Origin: Desulfovibrio piger | GTDB lineage: Bacteria; Desulfobacterota; Desulfovibrionia; Desulfovibrionales; Desulfovibrionaceae | Assembly (NCBI RefSeq): GCF_900116045.1 | Contig: NZ_LT630450.1 | Span: 997,001-1,061,000, forward strand | Direction of reading: 5' to 3' | Length of the DNA: 64,000 nt | In this document: piece by piece, positions 53,054 to 63,485 of the stretch | Layout: every line of letters begins with the position of its first letter | Position numbering within the stretch: position 1 is the first letter of the stretch | Notes under the pieces: generated by a model | What the model was told of the DNA's origin: nothing | Database searches by the model: none | The model's input: only the letters and a program-made list of their open reading frames with translations | Translations under genes and position numbers: made by a program

Positions 53054-54031
53054 TCACCACAGAGAGCGCACGAAATCGCGTATGCGTTCTTCGCTGTAAT
53101 AATCCCTGCCGGGCCGGGCAAAACCCACATGCCCGCCGTGCGGGGTCACCTCCAGATGCAGGGTCCCGCTTTGGGCCGCCATGTCCACCGGATAGCAGGA
53201 GGGCGAACAGAAGGGGTCGTCCCTGGACATCAGCATGTAGAGGGGCACACGGATGGAGGGCAGCCAGGGCAGCGAGCTGTTGTCGCGCCAGTAATCCCGG
53301 GCACTGGCGTAGCCGTAGAGGGGCGCGGTGAAACGGCCGTCGAATTCCGCGAAGGTACGGAACTTCTCGATGCCTTCCACCGAGGGATAGTGGGGGAACC
53401 GGGCCGCTTTTTCGCGTACCTTGGGGCACATGGTCCGCAGGAAATAGCGCAGGTAGATGCGGCAGCCGGGCCCGTCCATGACCCTGGCCGCCCCCACCAG
53501 GTCGCAGGGCACGGAGACCACCGCCGCCGCACGCACCAGGGGCGATACCCGCTCCCTGGCCAGATACATGCAGGTCTGGTTGCCGCCCATGCTGAACCCG
53601 GCCAGCAGGATGGGCAGGTCCCACTGCTCGGCGTAACGCACCACCGTGGCCAGATCGACCGTCACGCCCATGTGGTACAGGCGGTCCGTCCGGTTGGGCT
53701 CGCCGGAGCAGCCGCGCATGTTCCAGGCCAGCACCCGGAAACCTTCTTCCAGCAGCACGCGCGCCAGACCCAGGATGTACCTGCGGCGGCTGTGCCCTTC
53801 CAGCCCGTGCGACAGGACGGCCACCCCGCGTTCCGGCAGGCCCGGCGGGGGCATATGCACATCCACATCCAGAAAATCCCCGTCCGGCGTATCCAGACGT
53901 ACCCTCTGGCAGCGGGCGGCCTGTGCCGCATCGGGAAAATCCAGACGGCGGCATTTGGCGGACCAGATGGTGTTGACATGGGCATTGCGCAGCCAGAGCG
54001 GCGCGCGGTAACGGCTGGGCAGTATTGGCAT
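53054..54031 (-). CDS. Alpha/beta hydrolase, YheT-like
   Basis: 325 residues from ATG 54031 ([21 protein letters not shown]), with GAGG upstream. The start [13 protein letters not shown] is the YheT-family N-terminal signature. Oxyanion region [15 protein letters not shown], nucleophile elbow AGFSMGGNQ (Ser147), Asp in LMSRDDPFC and His in TPHGGHVGF complete the catalytic triad. The family acts on unknown carboxyl esters. It is transcribed away from the flavoprotein gene; their starts are only 30 bases apart, so promoters overlap. Confidence 0.88.
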   Translation of the reverse strand: MPILPSRYRAPLWLRNAHVNTIWSAKCRRLDFPDAAQAARCQRVRLDTPDGDFLDVDVHMPPPGLPERGVAVLSHGLEGHSRRRYILGLARVLLEEGFRVLAWNMRGCSGEPNRTDRLYHMGVTVDLATVVRYAEQWDLPILLAGFSMGGNQTCMYLARERVSPLVRAAAVVSVPCDLVGAARVMDGPGCRIYLRYFLRTMCPKVREKAARFPHYPSVEGIEKFRTFAEFDGRFTAPLYGYASARDYWRDNSSLPWLPSIRVPLYMLMSRDDPFCSPSCYPVDMAAQSGTLHLEVTPHGGHVGFARPGRDYYSEERIRDFVRSLW

Positions 54032-54060
54032 GACGGCAGGCCTCGTGTAAGAACGGTGGG

Positions 54061-55332
54061 ATGCAAGCAAACCTTCATCCTAGACCTGCCGGAAAGGCCC
54101 TGTCAAACGCCGCTCCCCGGAAAACGGACGTCCTCATCCTGGGGGCAGGGGCGGCGGGCCTCATGTGCGCCCGCGAAGCCTCGGCCCGCGGCCTGGCCGT
54201 GGCCCTGCTGGAACGTGCCCCTTCCCCCGGCCGCAAGCTCTGCATCAGCGGCGGCAAGGCCAACTTCACCAACCGCCGTCTGGCGGCCCACCACTATGCC
54301 TGCGTTGATCCCGCCTTTTGCGAGCCCGCCCTGGACGCCTTCCCCCCGCAGGACATGGAGCGTCTGGTACATGGCTGGGGCCTGCCCGTGGAAGAACGCG
54401 CCCACGGCCAGCTGTTCCTGACTGTCCCGGCCAAACGTTTGCTGGATGCCCTGGTGCAGGATTGCCGCCGTCAGGGCTGTGCCATCCACTGCCGGACCGA
54501 TGTGCATGACGTGGCGCCCCTGCCCGGTGGCGCGGGCTTCGAGGTGGGCACGTCACAGGGCCTCTGGCGCTGCCGCCGTCTGGTGCTGGCCCTGGGCAGC
54601 CCCGCCTGGCCGCAGTGCGGGGCCACGGGCAGCGGTTTCCGCCTGGCCCAGGCACTGGGGCACCGCCTTGTGGAGCACGCTCCGGCGCTGGCCCCCTTCC
54701 GCATGGCGCCCGGCTGGCTGGACGACAATCTGGCGGGCATCAGCCTGCCGGTGCGCATCGGCCTGCCGCAGGCCGGGCTTTCCCCTGCCCTGGCCGCGGA
54801 TCCTGTCTGGCAGGACGACCTGCTCTTCACCCACGACGGCATCAGCGGCCCGGCCAGCCTCAAGGCTTCCCTGTTCTGGCGGCCGGGGCAGGAGGTGGCC
54901 CTGGACTTTTTGCCCGGCAGCGATCTGGCCGCCCTGCTGGACGGCCCCGGCCAGGGCAAACAGACCCCGCGCGGACTGCTGCGCCGCCTGCTGCCCCAGC
55001 GTCTGGTGGACGCCCTGCTGCCGCCGGAAAGCGCGGGCCGCAAGATAGCCGAGCTTTCCCGCGCCGCCCGGCAGCAGATCTGTGCCCGCATCCAGGACTT
55101 CCGTACGGTCCCCGCCGGTCTGGCCGGGCTGAAAAAAGCCGAGGCCTGCCGCGGCGGTGTGGACACCCGGCAGGTGGATCCCTACAGCCTGCAGAGCACG
55201 GTTCGGGAAAATCTCTGGATCGTGGGCGAGCTGCTGGACGTCACCGGTCTGCTGGGCGGCTACAATCTGCACTGGGCCTGGGCCAGCGGCATGGCCGCCG
55301 GGCGGGCCCTGGCCCTGTTCGCGGGCAAGTAG
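54061..55332 (+). CDS. BaiN/HI0933-type NAD(P)/FAD-dependent oxidoreductase
   Basis: 423-residue flavoprotein of the HI0933 family. The FAD-binding dinucleotide fold [17 protein letters not shown] is at residues 24-40, followed by [16 protein letters not shown], a family hallmark, and the closing [22 protein letters not shown], which contacts the flavin. [16 protein letters not shown] is also typical. Some relatives reduce unsaturated steroid or bile-acid intermediates, but most have no known substrate. The start at 54061 is assumed. It diverges from the hydrolase gene. Confidence 0.9.
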   Translation: MQANLHPRPAGKALSNAAPRKTDVLILGAGAAGLMCAREASARGLAVALLERAPSPGRKLCISGGKANFTNRRLAAHHYACVDPAFCEPALDAFPPQDMERLVHGWGLPVEERAHGQLFLTVPAKRLLDALVQDCRRQGCAIHCRTDVHDVAPLPGGAGFEVGTSQGLWRCRRLVLALGSPAWPQCGATGSGFRLAQALGHRLVEHAPALAPFRMAPGWLDDNLAGISLPVRIGLPQAGLSPALAADPVWQDDLLFTHDGISGPASLKASLFWRPGQEVALDFLPGSDLAALLDGPGQGKQTPRGLLRRLLPQRLVDALLPPESAGRKIAELSRAARQQICARIQDFRTVPAGLAGLKKAEACRGGVDTRQVDPYSLQSTVRENLWIVGELLDVTGLLGGYNLHWAWASGMAAGRALALFAGK

Positions 55333-55344
55333 GCATTTTTCTTG

Positions 55345-55537
55345 TGTTTTGCGGGGGAAGGTCGCCTGGGGAAAGCGCCTCTCCCCTCACCCCCATCCCT
55401 GTAAAACGTTCCTTTGGGGCGGGATGGCAGGTCCCCGTCGCTGACTCACGGGGATGAGGGGATGACAACATGTTCCGGCATCCGGCCGGATCTGCCGGCA
55501 TCGCCAAAAACAGGCAAGTAATTGCAACGATCGTTTC
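55345..55537. repeat. Gene-free stretch with a worn copy of the intergenic repeat
   Basis: GCGGGGGAAGGTCGCC at 55351, followed by a CTCCCCTCACCCCCATCCC segment and AACGTTCCTTTGGGGCGGG at 55405-55423, recalls the right part of copies A-C, but without a clean palindrome. No gene seen in 55333-55599. Confidence 0.35.
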
Positions 55538-55566
55538 TTTCTTCCTTCGTGTCCCCTGCCTATACA
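55538..55566 (+). promoter_or_regulatory. Possible promoter of aldo/keto reductase gene
   Basis: TATACA at 55561-55566 is a good -10 box, 34 bases before the ATG; the -35 (TTTCTT, 55538-55543) is poor. The -10 box lies between CCCTG and CAGGG. Confidence 0.35.
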
Positions 55567-55587
55567 GGGATGACAGCCTGATGCTGA

Positions 55588-56742
<1,155 letters not shown>

Positions 56743-56990
56743 GGCCGGTGAACAGGACGGTCGCAGGCGGCACAGGCACGGCAGCCGGGCAAGAGCAAGG
56801 AGCAGAAGAGGACGCGGGGCGGGCAGGACATGCCCGCCCGGCTTGCGGATCATGGGCACCTGCGCATGACCGTTTGTCGCACAGCCCGATGCCATCCCGG
56901 CATCGAAACCGCCCGTAATTGGAACCGCCCGCAGCATGCCGCTGTTTCCCACCCGCGCAGCATACGCCGCCGGTGGAGCCCATAACGCCA
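56743..56990. other. Gene-free stretch after aldo/keto reductase
   Basis: About 250 bases with no supportable gene, before the bidirectional terminator at 56991. Confidence 0.5.
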
Positions 56991-57028
56991 AAGAGCCCCT
57001 GCGCACCAGGCAGGGGCTCTTCTTTTTT
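56991..57028. terminator. Bidirectional terminator after liv operon and reductase gene
   Basis: Perfect 12-bp stem (AAGAGCCCCTGC 56991-57002, GCAGGGGCTCTT 57010-57021), 7-base loop, T6 on the plus side. On the minus strand it lies 27 bases after the livF stop. Confidence 0.8.
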
Positions 57029-57047
57029 GGCACAGGACCGGGCGGAG

Positions 57048-57758
57048 TTAGCCGCCCAGATAGGCTTCGCGCACGCTGGCGTCGGCCAGCAGGTTGGCGG
57101 CCGTGTTCTCCATGGCCACGTTGCCCACTTCCAGCACATAGCCGCGCGAGGCCAGCTTGAGGGCCGCGCGGGCGTTCTGCTCCACCAGCAGCACGGTGAC
57201 GCCCTTCTGGTTGATGGCGCGCACGGTCTCGAAGATGGAACGCACCAAGAGCGGAGCCAGGCCCAGCGACGGTTCGTCCAGCAGGAGCAGGCGCGGCCCG
57301 GCCATGAGGGCGCGCCCGATGGCCAGCATCTGCTGCTCGCCGCCGGACAGCGTGCCCGCCAGCTGCTGCTTGCGCTCGAACAGGCGCGGGAACAGCTCGA
57401 AGATCCACTCCAGGGTCCGTTCGCTGCGTTCCTTGTCGCGGATGCAGAAGGCCCCCAGGCGCAGGTTCTCCAGCACGCTCATGGTGCCGAACACACGGCG
57501 GCCTTCGGGCGACTGGGCGATGCCCAGGTTCACCACTTCGTGGCTGGGGTATTTGAGCAGGGGCTTGCCGTCAAAGATGATCTCCCCTTGGCAGGGCCGC
57601 ACCAGACCGCTGATGGACAGCAGGGTCGTGCTCTTGCCCGCGCCGTTGGCGCCCAGGATGGTCACGATCTCCCCTTCGTCCACGTGCAGGTCGATACCGT
57701 GCAGCACTTCCACGCTGCCGTAACGGACATGTATGTTGGATAGCGTCAGCAGTGCCAT
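57048..57758 (-). CDS. livF: Branched-chain amino acid ABC transporter ATP-binding protein
   Basis: 236 residues from ATG 57758, one base after the livG stop. ABC ATPase: Walker A GANGAGKST (36-44), signature LSGGEQQMLAIGRALM, Walker B LLLLDEPSLGLAP, His-switch region TVLLVEQN. SIHVRYGSVEVLHG-like N-terminus and AYLGG end are typical of LivF. It pairs with LivG to power import through LivHM. Confidence 0.95.
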   Translation of the reverse strand: MALLTLSNIHVRYGSVEVLHGIDLHVDEGEIVTILGANGAGKSTTLLSISGLVRPCQGEIIFDGKPLLKYPSHEVVNLGIAQSPEGRRVFGTMSVLENLRLGAFCIRDKERSERTLEWIFELFPRLFERKQQLAGTLSGGEQQMLAIGRALMAGPRLLLLDEPSLGLAPLLVRSIFETVRAINQKGVTVLLVEQNARAALKLASRGYVLEVGNVAMENTAANLLADASVREAYLGG

Positions 57759-57759
57759 G

Positions 57760-58533
57760 TTACCACGTCTCGGAATCGTCGGAACCCAGATAGGCCTCGA
57801 TGACCGCAGGATGGTTGCGGACATGGTCGGGCGTGCCCTGGGCGATGAGGGTGCCGTTTTCCAGCACCACAAGATGTTCACAGATCTTCATGACCAGACG
57901 CATGTCGTGCTCGATGAGCAGCACGGTGATGCCCCGGTCACGGATGGCCGCGATGGTGTCCACCAGGGCCACGGTCTCCTGGTCGTTCATGCCGCCCGCG
58001 GGCTCGTCCAGGATCAGCAGGCGGGGGTCGGAGGCCAGGGCGCGGGCGATCTCCAGCAGGCGCTGGTTGCCGTAGGAAAGGCTGCTGGCGGCCTCGGCGT
58101 AATGGTCGGCCAGGCCCACGAACTCCAGCTCTTCCATGCAGCGCGCCACGGCGGCCTTTTCCTCGCGGCGCTGCCAGGGCGTGTGCAGCATGGAGGACAG
58201 GAAGCCGGATTTCAGGCGGCAATGGCGTCCCGCCAGCACGTTTTCCAGCGCGGGCAGCCTGCCGAACAGGCGGATGCTCTGGAAGGTACGGGCGATGCCC
58301 ATCTCCACGATATTGTGCGGGCGCCTGCCGGTGATGTCGCGGCCGCCGAACGAGATGCTGCCGTGTTCGGGCCTGTAGTTGCCCGTGATGCAGTTGAAGA
58401 CCGTGGTCTTGCCCGCCCCGTTGGGGCCGATGAGGCCCACCACGCTGCCCTGCTCCACCGAGAAGGACAGCTCGTTGATGGCGATCAGGCCACCAAAGAT
58501 CTTGCTGATCTCATGCAGTTCCAGCAGGCTCAT
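57760..58533 (-). CDS. livG: Branched-chain amino acid ABC transporter ATP-binding protein
   Basis: 257 residues. Walker A GPNGAGKTTVFNCITG, with the LivG-specific insert NIVEMGIARTFQSIRLF; signature LSYGNQRLLEIARAL, Walker B LLILDEPAGGMNDQE, and VLLIEHDMRLVMKICEHL. The ATG overlaps the livM stop (ATGA). Cytoplasmic partner of LivF. Confidence 0.95.
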   Translation of the reverse strand: MSLLELHEISKIFGGLIAINELSFSVEQGSVVGLIGPNGAGKTTVFNCITGNYRPEHGSISFGGRDITGRRPHNIVEMGIARTFQSIRLFGRLPALENVLAGRHCRLKSGFLSSMLHTPWQRREEKAAVARCMEELEFVGLADHYAEAASSLSYGNQRLLEIARALASDPRLLILDEPAGGMNDQETVALVDTIAAIRDRGITVLLIEHDMRLVMKICEHLVVLENGTLIAQGTPDHVRNHPAVIEAYLGSDDSETW

Positions 58534-59555
58534 GCGCGGCCTCCTTCCTTCTCCGCGGCGCGGGCAGCTTCCGCCGGAGGGACCGCGCTGCCGGCAGCGG
58601 CACAGGCGCGGGCCCTGATGGCCTCCAGCAGCGCCGCCACGCCGTAGCGGCGGCTCCTGGGCGGCATGAGGCCCTGGGGACGCCAGATCATCATCAGCAT
58701 CATGGCCAGGCCGAAGATGAGCATGCGCGCCCCGGAGAACTCGCGCAGCAGCTCGGGCAGGCCGATGAACAGGAAGGCGCTCACCAGCACCCCCAGCTGG
58801 CTGCCGCCCGAGAGGATGACCACGGCAAAGATGATGACGGATTCCATGAAATTGAAGGATTCCGGTGCGATGGTGGTCATCTTGGCGGCATAGAGGGTAC
58901 CGGCCATGCCGGCCCAGAACGCGCCCAGCACGAAGGCCATGAGCTTGTAATGGGTCACGTTGATGCCGCAGCCTTCGGCGGCCACGTCATCTTCCTTGAT
59001 GCAGTTGAGGGCGCGGCCGATGCGCGAGCGCCACAGGCCGTAGAACAGCAGCAGGCTGATGCCCACCATGCCCCAGACCAGATAGTAGAAATGCAGGGGC
59101 TTGAAGATGCGGAAACCGAAGAACACCGGACGGCTGATGCCGAAGATGCCGTTGGAGCCGCCGGTCAGGCCGCCCACGTCGTTGATGAGCGCGATGCGCA
59201 CGATCTCCACGATGCCGATGGTCACGATGAGCAGGTAGTCACCGCGCAGGTGGATGATGGGCCGCGCCACCACCAGGGCAAACAGGGCCGCCGCACAGCC
59301 CGCCACCGGCATGGTCAGGAAGATGGGCCAGTGGTGCATGGTGTTCAGGATGGCCGTGCTGTAGGCCCCTACGGCAAAGAAGGCCGCATGTCCCATATGG
59401 AAGATGCCGGCCTGCCCCAGGATGACGTTGAGCGAAAGGGCCAGCAGGGCATACAGGCCGATGCTGACGCACACGTCGGTCCAGTAGGGGTTGGTGAACA
59501 GCGGCAGGACCAGCAGGGCCGCCGCCAGCGTGACGATGACGATGGTGCGGTTCAT
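58530..59555 (-). CDS. livM: Branched-chain amino acid ABC transporter permease
   Basis: 341 residues from ATG 59555, which overlaps the livH stop as ATGA; the frame opens upstream, but this start gives the standard N-terminus. About ten membrane helices, with NVILGQAGIFHMGHAAFFAVGAY and the EAA-like loop IGRALNCIKEDDVAAEGCGIN that docks the ATPases. The C-terminal tail of about 35 residues after RPQGLMPPRSRRYG is Ala-rich and extends beyond typical LivM. Confidence 0.94.
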   Translation of the reverse strand: MNRTIVIVTLAAALLVLPLFTNPYWTDVCVSIGLYALLALSLNVILGQAGIFHMGHAAFFAVGAYSTAILNTMHHWPIFLTMPVAGCAAALFALVVARPIIHLRGDYLLIVTIGIVEIVRIALINDVGGLTGGSNGIFGISRPVFFGFRIFKPLHFYYLVWGMVGISLLLFYGLWRSRIGRALNCIKEDDVAAEGCGINVTHYKLMAFVLGAFWAGMAGTLYAAKMTTIAPESFNFMESVIIFAVVILSGGSQLGVLVSAFLFIGLPELLREFSGARMLIFGLAMMLMMIWRPQGLMPPRSRRYGVAALLEAIRARACAAAGSAVPPAEAARAAEKEGGRA

Positions 59556-60457
59556 AGCTTGTCGGCCGTCCTTTCGCCCAGGATGCCCGTGGGACGGATG
59601 ATCAGGATGAGGATCAGCACCGTGAAGGCGATGGCGTCCTTCCAGGCGATGGCGATGTAGCCGGCGGCCAGGGCTTCGATAACGCCCAGCAGCAGGCCGC
59701 CGATCATGGCGCCGGGGATATTGCCGATGCCCCCCAGGATGGCGGCGGTAAAGGCCTTGAGGCCGTAGGACCAGCCCATGGTGAAGTCGATCTGGCCGTA
59801 GTAGATGCCCACCATGAGGCCGGCGGCGCCGCCCAGGCCGGGACCGATGAAGAAGACCAGGGAGATGATGCGGTCCACATTGATGCCCATGAGGCGGGCC
59901 GCGCCCTGGTCGATGGCCACGGCGCGCACGGCCGCGCCGATGCGGGTGCGCTGGATGAAGGCCCACAGGGCCAGCATCAGGATCACGCTGGCCGCGATGA
60001 CCATCAGGCGCACGCCGGGCACGGCGATGCCGAAGAGATCGACGGTGAAATCAGGGCGCAGCCAGTCGGGATAGACGTAGAAGCGCGCGCCGTAGACCAG
60101 CATGACGGCGTTCTGGAAAAAGATGGAGGCGCCCAGGGCGGACACCACGGCCGAAAGGCGCCCGGCCTTGCGCAGGGGGCGATAGGCGGTACGCTCCAGC
60201 AGGCAGCCGATGATGGCCACCATGATGCCCACCATGATGAAGACCGCCAGCACGGCCACCACCGGCGGCAGCACGCCCGCCAGGTTGCAGCTCACCAGCA
60301 GGGTCAGGCCCAGATAGGCGCCGATGGTGAACAGGTCGCCATGCGCGAAGTTGATGAGCTTGAGCACGCCATAGACCATGGTGTAGCCCAGGGCCACCAG
60401 CGCGTAGATGCCGCCCACGGCAAGGCCGTTCAAAAGTTGTTGAAAAAACTGTTCCAT
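59552..60457 (-). CDS. livH: Branched-chain amino acid ABC transporter permease
   Basis: 301 residues with about eight membrane helices. Family motifs: QLLNGLAVGGIYALVALGYT, GVLKLINFAHGDLFTIGAY, TRIGAAVRAVAIDQGAARLMGIN (ATPase-docking loop), FTAAILGGIGNIPGAMIGG and LIIRPTGILGE. Forms the translocation pore with LivM. Separated from livK by a GC hairpin. Confidence 0.95.
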   Translation of the reverse strand: MEQFFQQLLNGLAVGGIYALVALGYTMVYGVLKLINFAHGDLFTIGAYLGLTLLVSCNLAGVLPPVVAVLAVFIMVGIMVAIIGCLLERTAYRPLRKAGRLSAVVSALGASIFFQNAVMLVYGARFYVYPDWLRPDFTVDLFGIAVPGVRLMVIAASVILMLALWAFIQRTRIGAAVRAVAIDQGAARLMGINVDRIISLVFFIGPGLGGAAGLMVGIYYGQIDFTMGWSYGLKAFTAAILGGIGNIPGAMIGGLLLGVIEALAAGYIAIAWKDAIAFTVLILILIIRPTGILGERTADKL

Positions 60458-60487
60458 GTCTCGGTCATGCGCCCCGCGGCGCAGTTT

Positions 60488-60519
60488 GCGGGGCGGCGGG
60501 CCACTGCCCGCCGCCCCGC
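60488..60519 (-). promoter_or_regulatory. Intercistronic hairpin between livK and livH
   Basis: Perfect 14-bp GC stem (60488-60501 with 60506-60519), 4-base loop, 13 bases after the livK stop and without a T-tract. Such structures commonly protect the binding-protein mRNA and make it more abundant than the membrane components. Confidence 0.6.
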
Positions 60520-60532
60520 CTCGGATGACTGT

Positions 60533-61648
60533 CTATCGAGCCTGGAGCTCGAACTTGCCTGCGTTGTCCACCTTGTAGATGCGGTAGAAATCGCCCACAC
60601 GGTCGCCCTTTTCGTCAAAGCCCATCTTGCCGGACAGCGTGGGCAGATCCTTGAGCTGCTTGAGCCATGCGGCGATCTTTTCGGGATCGTCGTTGCCCTT
60701 GGCGATGGCGGCTTCGAGCACCTTGTAGGCGTCGCCGGCCAGCACGGCCCACACGGAAACGGGCACGGTCTTGTAACGTTCCTTGAAGGCCTTCAGGAAG
60801 TTCCTGGCCTCGTCGGTATCCATGTCCTGCGGCAGCGGCGGGCTCACGAAGAAGTAGCCGGCGGCGGCTTCGGGACCGGCGATCTTGACCAGGTCCTGAT
60901 GGTTGGCGGCGTCACCGCCCATCATGGGCACGTCCCAGCCCATTTCCTTCTTCTGGCGCAGCAGCATGCCCGTTTCGGGATAATAGCCGGTGAAGAAGAT
61001 CAGGTCGGGGCTGGCGGCCTTCAGCTTGGTCAGGATGGCGGTGTAATCGCGTTCGCCGGGGGTCAGGGCATCATAGAAGATGATCTTCACGCCGGCTTTT
61101 TCCAGAGCCGCCCGGCTTTCTTCGGCCAGGCCCTTGGCATAGGAGGAGTTGTCGTGCAGCAGGGCCACCTTCTTGTAGCCGGCCTTGATGATGGCGGCGG
61201 CAGCGGCCTTGCCCTGGGCATCGTCACGCGGACAGGTGCGGAAGAAGAGCGGCAGGCCCTTCTCGGTCAGGCGCACGCTGGTGGAACCGGTGCCGATCTG
61301 CACCAGCTCGGATTCCGCCAGGATGTTCTGGGTGGCTTCGGTCACGGCGGAACCGTAGGTGCCGATGACGGCCACCACACCGGCGGAGGCCAGCTTCTGG
61401 GCCGCCAGGGCAGCGGTGCGCGGGTCACCGGCGTCATCTTCCACCACCAGGTCCACCTTGCTGCCGTTGATGCCGCCCCTGGCATTGGTCTCATCCACCA
61501 GCAGGCTCACGATATTCTTCATGTCCTGCCCTTCGGAGGCCCATTTGCCCGTCAACGGGCACATCAGACCGATCTTGATGTCGCCCGCCAGAACCAGCGA
61601 AGGCACGAGCAAGGCTACCACTCCCAGCAAAAGCCCGAGCTTTTTCAT
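60533..61648 (-). CDS. livK: Branched-chain amino acid ABC transporter periplasmic binding protein
   Basis: 371 residues with a Sec signal peptide (MKKLGLLLGVVALLVPSLVLA, cleavage after about residue 21). The mature part begins DIKIGLMCPLTGKWASEGQDM, the type I periplasmic binding protein start, with LVVEDDAGDPRTAA, VVAVIGTYGSAVTEA and FRTCPRDDAQGKAAA lining the ligand cleft. It binds leucine, isoleucine, valine or related ligands. First gene of livKHMGF, with GGGAG before the ATG and a strong upstream terminator isolating it from the HPt gene. Confidence 0.95.
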   Translation of the reverse strand: MKKLGLLLGVVALLVPSLVLAGDIKIGLMCPLTGKWASEGQDMKNIVSLLVDETNARGGINGSKVDLVVEDDAGDPRTAALAAQKLASAGVVAVIGTYGSAVTEATQNILAESELVQIGTGSTSVRLTEKGLPLFFRTCPRDDAQGKAAAAAIIKAGYKKVALLHDNSSYAKGLAEESRAALEKAGVKIIFYDALTPGERDYTAILTKLKAASPDLIFFTGYYPETGMLLRQKKEMGWDVPMMGGDAANHQDLVKIAGPEAAAGYFFVSPPLPQDMDTDEARNFLKAFKERYKTVPVSVWAVLAGDAYKVLEAAIAKGNDDPEKIAAWLKQLKDLPTLSGKMGFDEKGDRVGDFYRIYKVDNAGKFELQAR

Positions 61649-61710
61649 AAGCTACTCTCCCAAAGGTACGAGTTGTTGCAAGCGGACAGCATATCCCAAA
61701 ACGTCCAAAA

Positions 61711-61752
61711 GAAAAAGCCCTTTCCTCTTTCCCCGTCCAGGGCGGAAAGGGC
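61711..61752 (-). terminator. Rho-independent terminator upstream of livK
   Basis: On the minus strand GCCCTTTCC (plus 61744-61752), 18-base loop, GGAAAGGGC (61717-61725), then TTTTTCTTTT. It ends transcription coming from the HPt gene, so livK needs its own promoter within or just after this element. Confidence 0.85.
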
Positions 61753-61775
61753 ATCCCGCAACAGTTACAACGATG

Positions 61776-61834
61776 GAAAAAAAAGGGCTTTTTTGCCCCT
61801 CCCCCGCATCACGGACGCGGGACGGGCAAAAAAA
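61776..61834 (-). terminator. Second terminator-like hairpin after HPt gene
   Basis: On the minus strand two overlapping stems: an imperfect GCCC-TCCCGC stem (61795-61827) and a GGGC-A6-GCCC hairpin followed by T8 (61781-61798). The HPt stop codon is only nine bases upstream. Confidence 0.65.
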
Positions 61835-61842
61835 CATCCGTT

Positions 61843-62181
61843 CTATTGCGCGGCCACCGTGGCCATGGCCACCAGTGTGTCCGTGGTGACGCTGTCGAAA
61901 CGGTGCAGGGCCGCCGTGGTGTCCGCACCGGCCTTGATGGCCATCTCAAGCTCCAGCGCGGCCGCTGCCAGTGCCTTGCCGCCCAGTTCGGCGGCAGCTT
62001 CACGTGTGGCGTGGACCATGGCGCGGGCTTCTTCCTGCCGGCCGTTCTTCAGCGCCACCGAGACCTTCACGGAGGTGTCCCGTTCCGTCTCGATGAAGTT
62101 TCGCAGCCGCTTCACATAGAGCCCGCGCGTGGTATCCACGCGCGTCATGGCTTCCTTCCAGTCAAGGATTGCTTCGCTCAT
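61843..62181 (-). CDS. Stand-alone HPt-like phosphotransfer protein
   Basis: 112 residues from ATG 62181 with AAAGG upstream. The four-helix HPt pattern is visible: a start like RVDTTRGLYVKRLRNFIETE, then EEARAMVHATREAAAELGGKALAAAALELEMAIKAG. The His at residue 57 corresponds to the phosphorylated His. The canonical H-x-L-K-G reads HATRE, so the Lys and Gly used for response-regulator docking are replaced. It may be an active but specialised phosphotransfer protein, or a degenerate one. No kinase gene is adjacent. Confidence 0.65.
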   Translation of the reverse strand: MSEAILDWKEAMTRVDTTRGLYVKRLRNFIETERDTSVKVSVALKNGRQEEARAMVHATREAAAELGGKALAAAALELEMAIKAGADTTAALHRFDSVTTDTLVAMATVAAQ

Positions 62182-62244
62182 AACCTTTCCCGTTATTGCT
62201 CGTTCTGAATGATTCGGTGAATATGAAGGACAACTGTCGTGGAA

Positions 62245-62263
62245 GGCCGGAGACATGCCGGCC
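62245..62263 (-). terminator. Hairpin between amidohydrolase and HPt genes
   Basis: GGCCGG (62245-62250) and CCGGCC (62258-62263) with a 7-base loop, 14 bases after the amidohydrolase stop; on the minus strand TTCC follows. Weak terminator or RNA structure. Confidence 0.4.
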
Positions 62264-62276
62264 GAAAGGGCATGGA

Positions 62277-63479
62277 TCAGACGGAGAGGCTCCCGGGCAG
62301 CACACTGAAAACGGCCCTGCTCCCGGGCTCAAGTCGCCCGTGGCCGGCAAGGCCCAGCGCGGCGGCCCCGTTCACAGTGAGGCACCGTATCAGGGCCTGC
62401 GGGGCAACGTCCAGCGTTTCGCGCAAAAAAACGGCTTCCCGGCGCACATCCAGATCCGTGTTGGAGCTGAGGCCGTCCGTGCCCAGGCAGCACAGCAGAC
62501 CGGACTCCAGCAGCGAGGCCACGGGCGCCGTGCCCACGGCCAGATGCTCGTTGGAACGGGGGCACAGGCACAGGGCGCTGCCGCTGGCGGCCAGGGCCTC
62601 CACCTCGGCGGGCTCCAGCTGCACGCCGTGCACGGCCAGCGTGCCCGGGCCCAGCAGGCCCAGACGCCGGGCATAGGCCACGGGCCGCAGATGCGGCACG
62701 GCCCAGTCTTCCGGCAGCACCATGCCCCGGTAGCAGTCCCACAGGGGGCCCTCGCCGTCGAGCAGCAGGCGCGTCTCGTCCTCGGATTCCGCCAGATGCA
62801 GCGCGAAAGGCCGCCCCATCAGGCGGCACCACTGCCGCGCGTCCTGCAGCACCCGGGCATCCGTGGAATACAGGGCATGCCCGGCCGGGGCGCAGTGCGC
62901 GGCCACTTCGGGCCGCGGCTCCAGCAGGGCGCGGCAGCGCGGCGGCCAGGGGCGCCCGCCGTCGATGAAGGGGGCCTGCCCGCCGAACCACTCGCAAAAA
63001 TGGGTCACGCCCATGCCATTCGCCCGCACGGCGGCATCCACCGCCAGCAGGCCGTCCCCGGCGTAATCGCCCACATGGGCCGTGCCCGCCGCGGCCATGT
63101 CCCGGCAGGCCAGGGCCAGGGCCGTGCCGTCGTGCTCTTCGCGCAGCAGGGCGATGAGGCTGCGCAGCCAGGCCGTGAACCCCGCGCCGAACAGCGTCCT
63201 GCCCGCCGTGTGCGACAGTTGCAGATGGCAGTGGGCATTGATGCAGCCGGGCATCAGGGTCACGTCGCCCATGTCCGTCACCGGGGTCGCGGCAGGCACG
63301 CGCACGCTCTTCCAGGGCAGCACGTCCAGCACACGCCCGCCGCGCACCAGCAGCGCGGCGTTGTCCAGTCCCCTGAGGGGACGGAAAAGGTCGCGGCCCG
63401 TGGCGGGGCGCTCCCCGAGCATGTCCAGGATGGTCCGCGCGCGGATGACGCGGAGCCTGTCGTCATGTTCCTGCAGCAT
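62277..63479 (-). CDS. Amidohydrolase, possible aminodeoxyfutalosine deaminase
   Basis: 400-residue metal-dependent amidohydrolase of the adenosine-deaminase/guanine-deaminase-like group. Metal ligands: NAHCHLQLSH near residue 80, FALHLAESEDE, VHGVQLEP, and CLGTDGLSSN (Asp). The NAH-x-HL-x-LSH wording and the GFTAWLRSLIALL stretch resemble MqnX-type aminodeoxyfutalosine deaminases of the futalosine menaquinone pathway, which sulfate reducers use; relatives deaminate S-adenosylhomocysteine or methylthioadenosine. The specific assignment is tentative. It starts six bases after the YitT-like gene. Confidence 0.75.
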   Translation of the reverse strand: MLQEHDDRLRVIRARTILDMLGERPATGRDLFRPLRGLDNAALLVRGGRVLDVLPWKSVRVPAATPVTDMGDVTLMPGCINAHCHLQLSHTAGRTLFGAGFTAWLRSLIALLREEHDGTALALACRDMAAAGTAHVGDYAGDGLLAVDAAVRANGMGVTHFCEWFGGQAPFIDGGRPWPPRCRALLEPRPEVAAHCAPAGHALYSTDARVLQDARQWCRLMGRPFALHLAESEDETRLLLDGEGPLWDCYRGMVLPEDWAVPHLRPVAYARRLGLLGPGTLAVHGVQLEPAEVEALAASGSALCLCPRSNEHLAVGTAPVASLLESGLLCCLGTDGLSSNTDLDVRREAVFLRETLDVAPQALIRCLTVNGAAALGLAGHGRLEPGSRAVFSVLPGSLSV

Positions 63480-63485
63480 AGGGCA

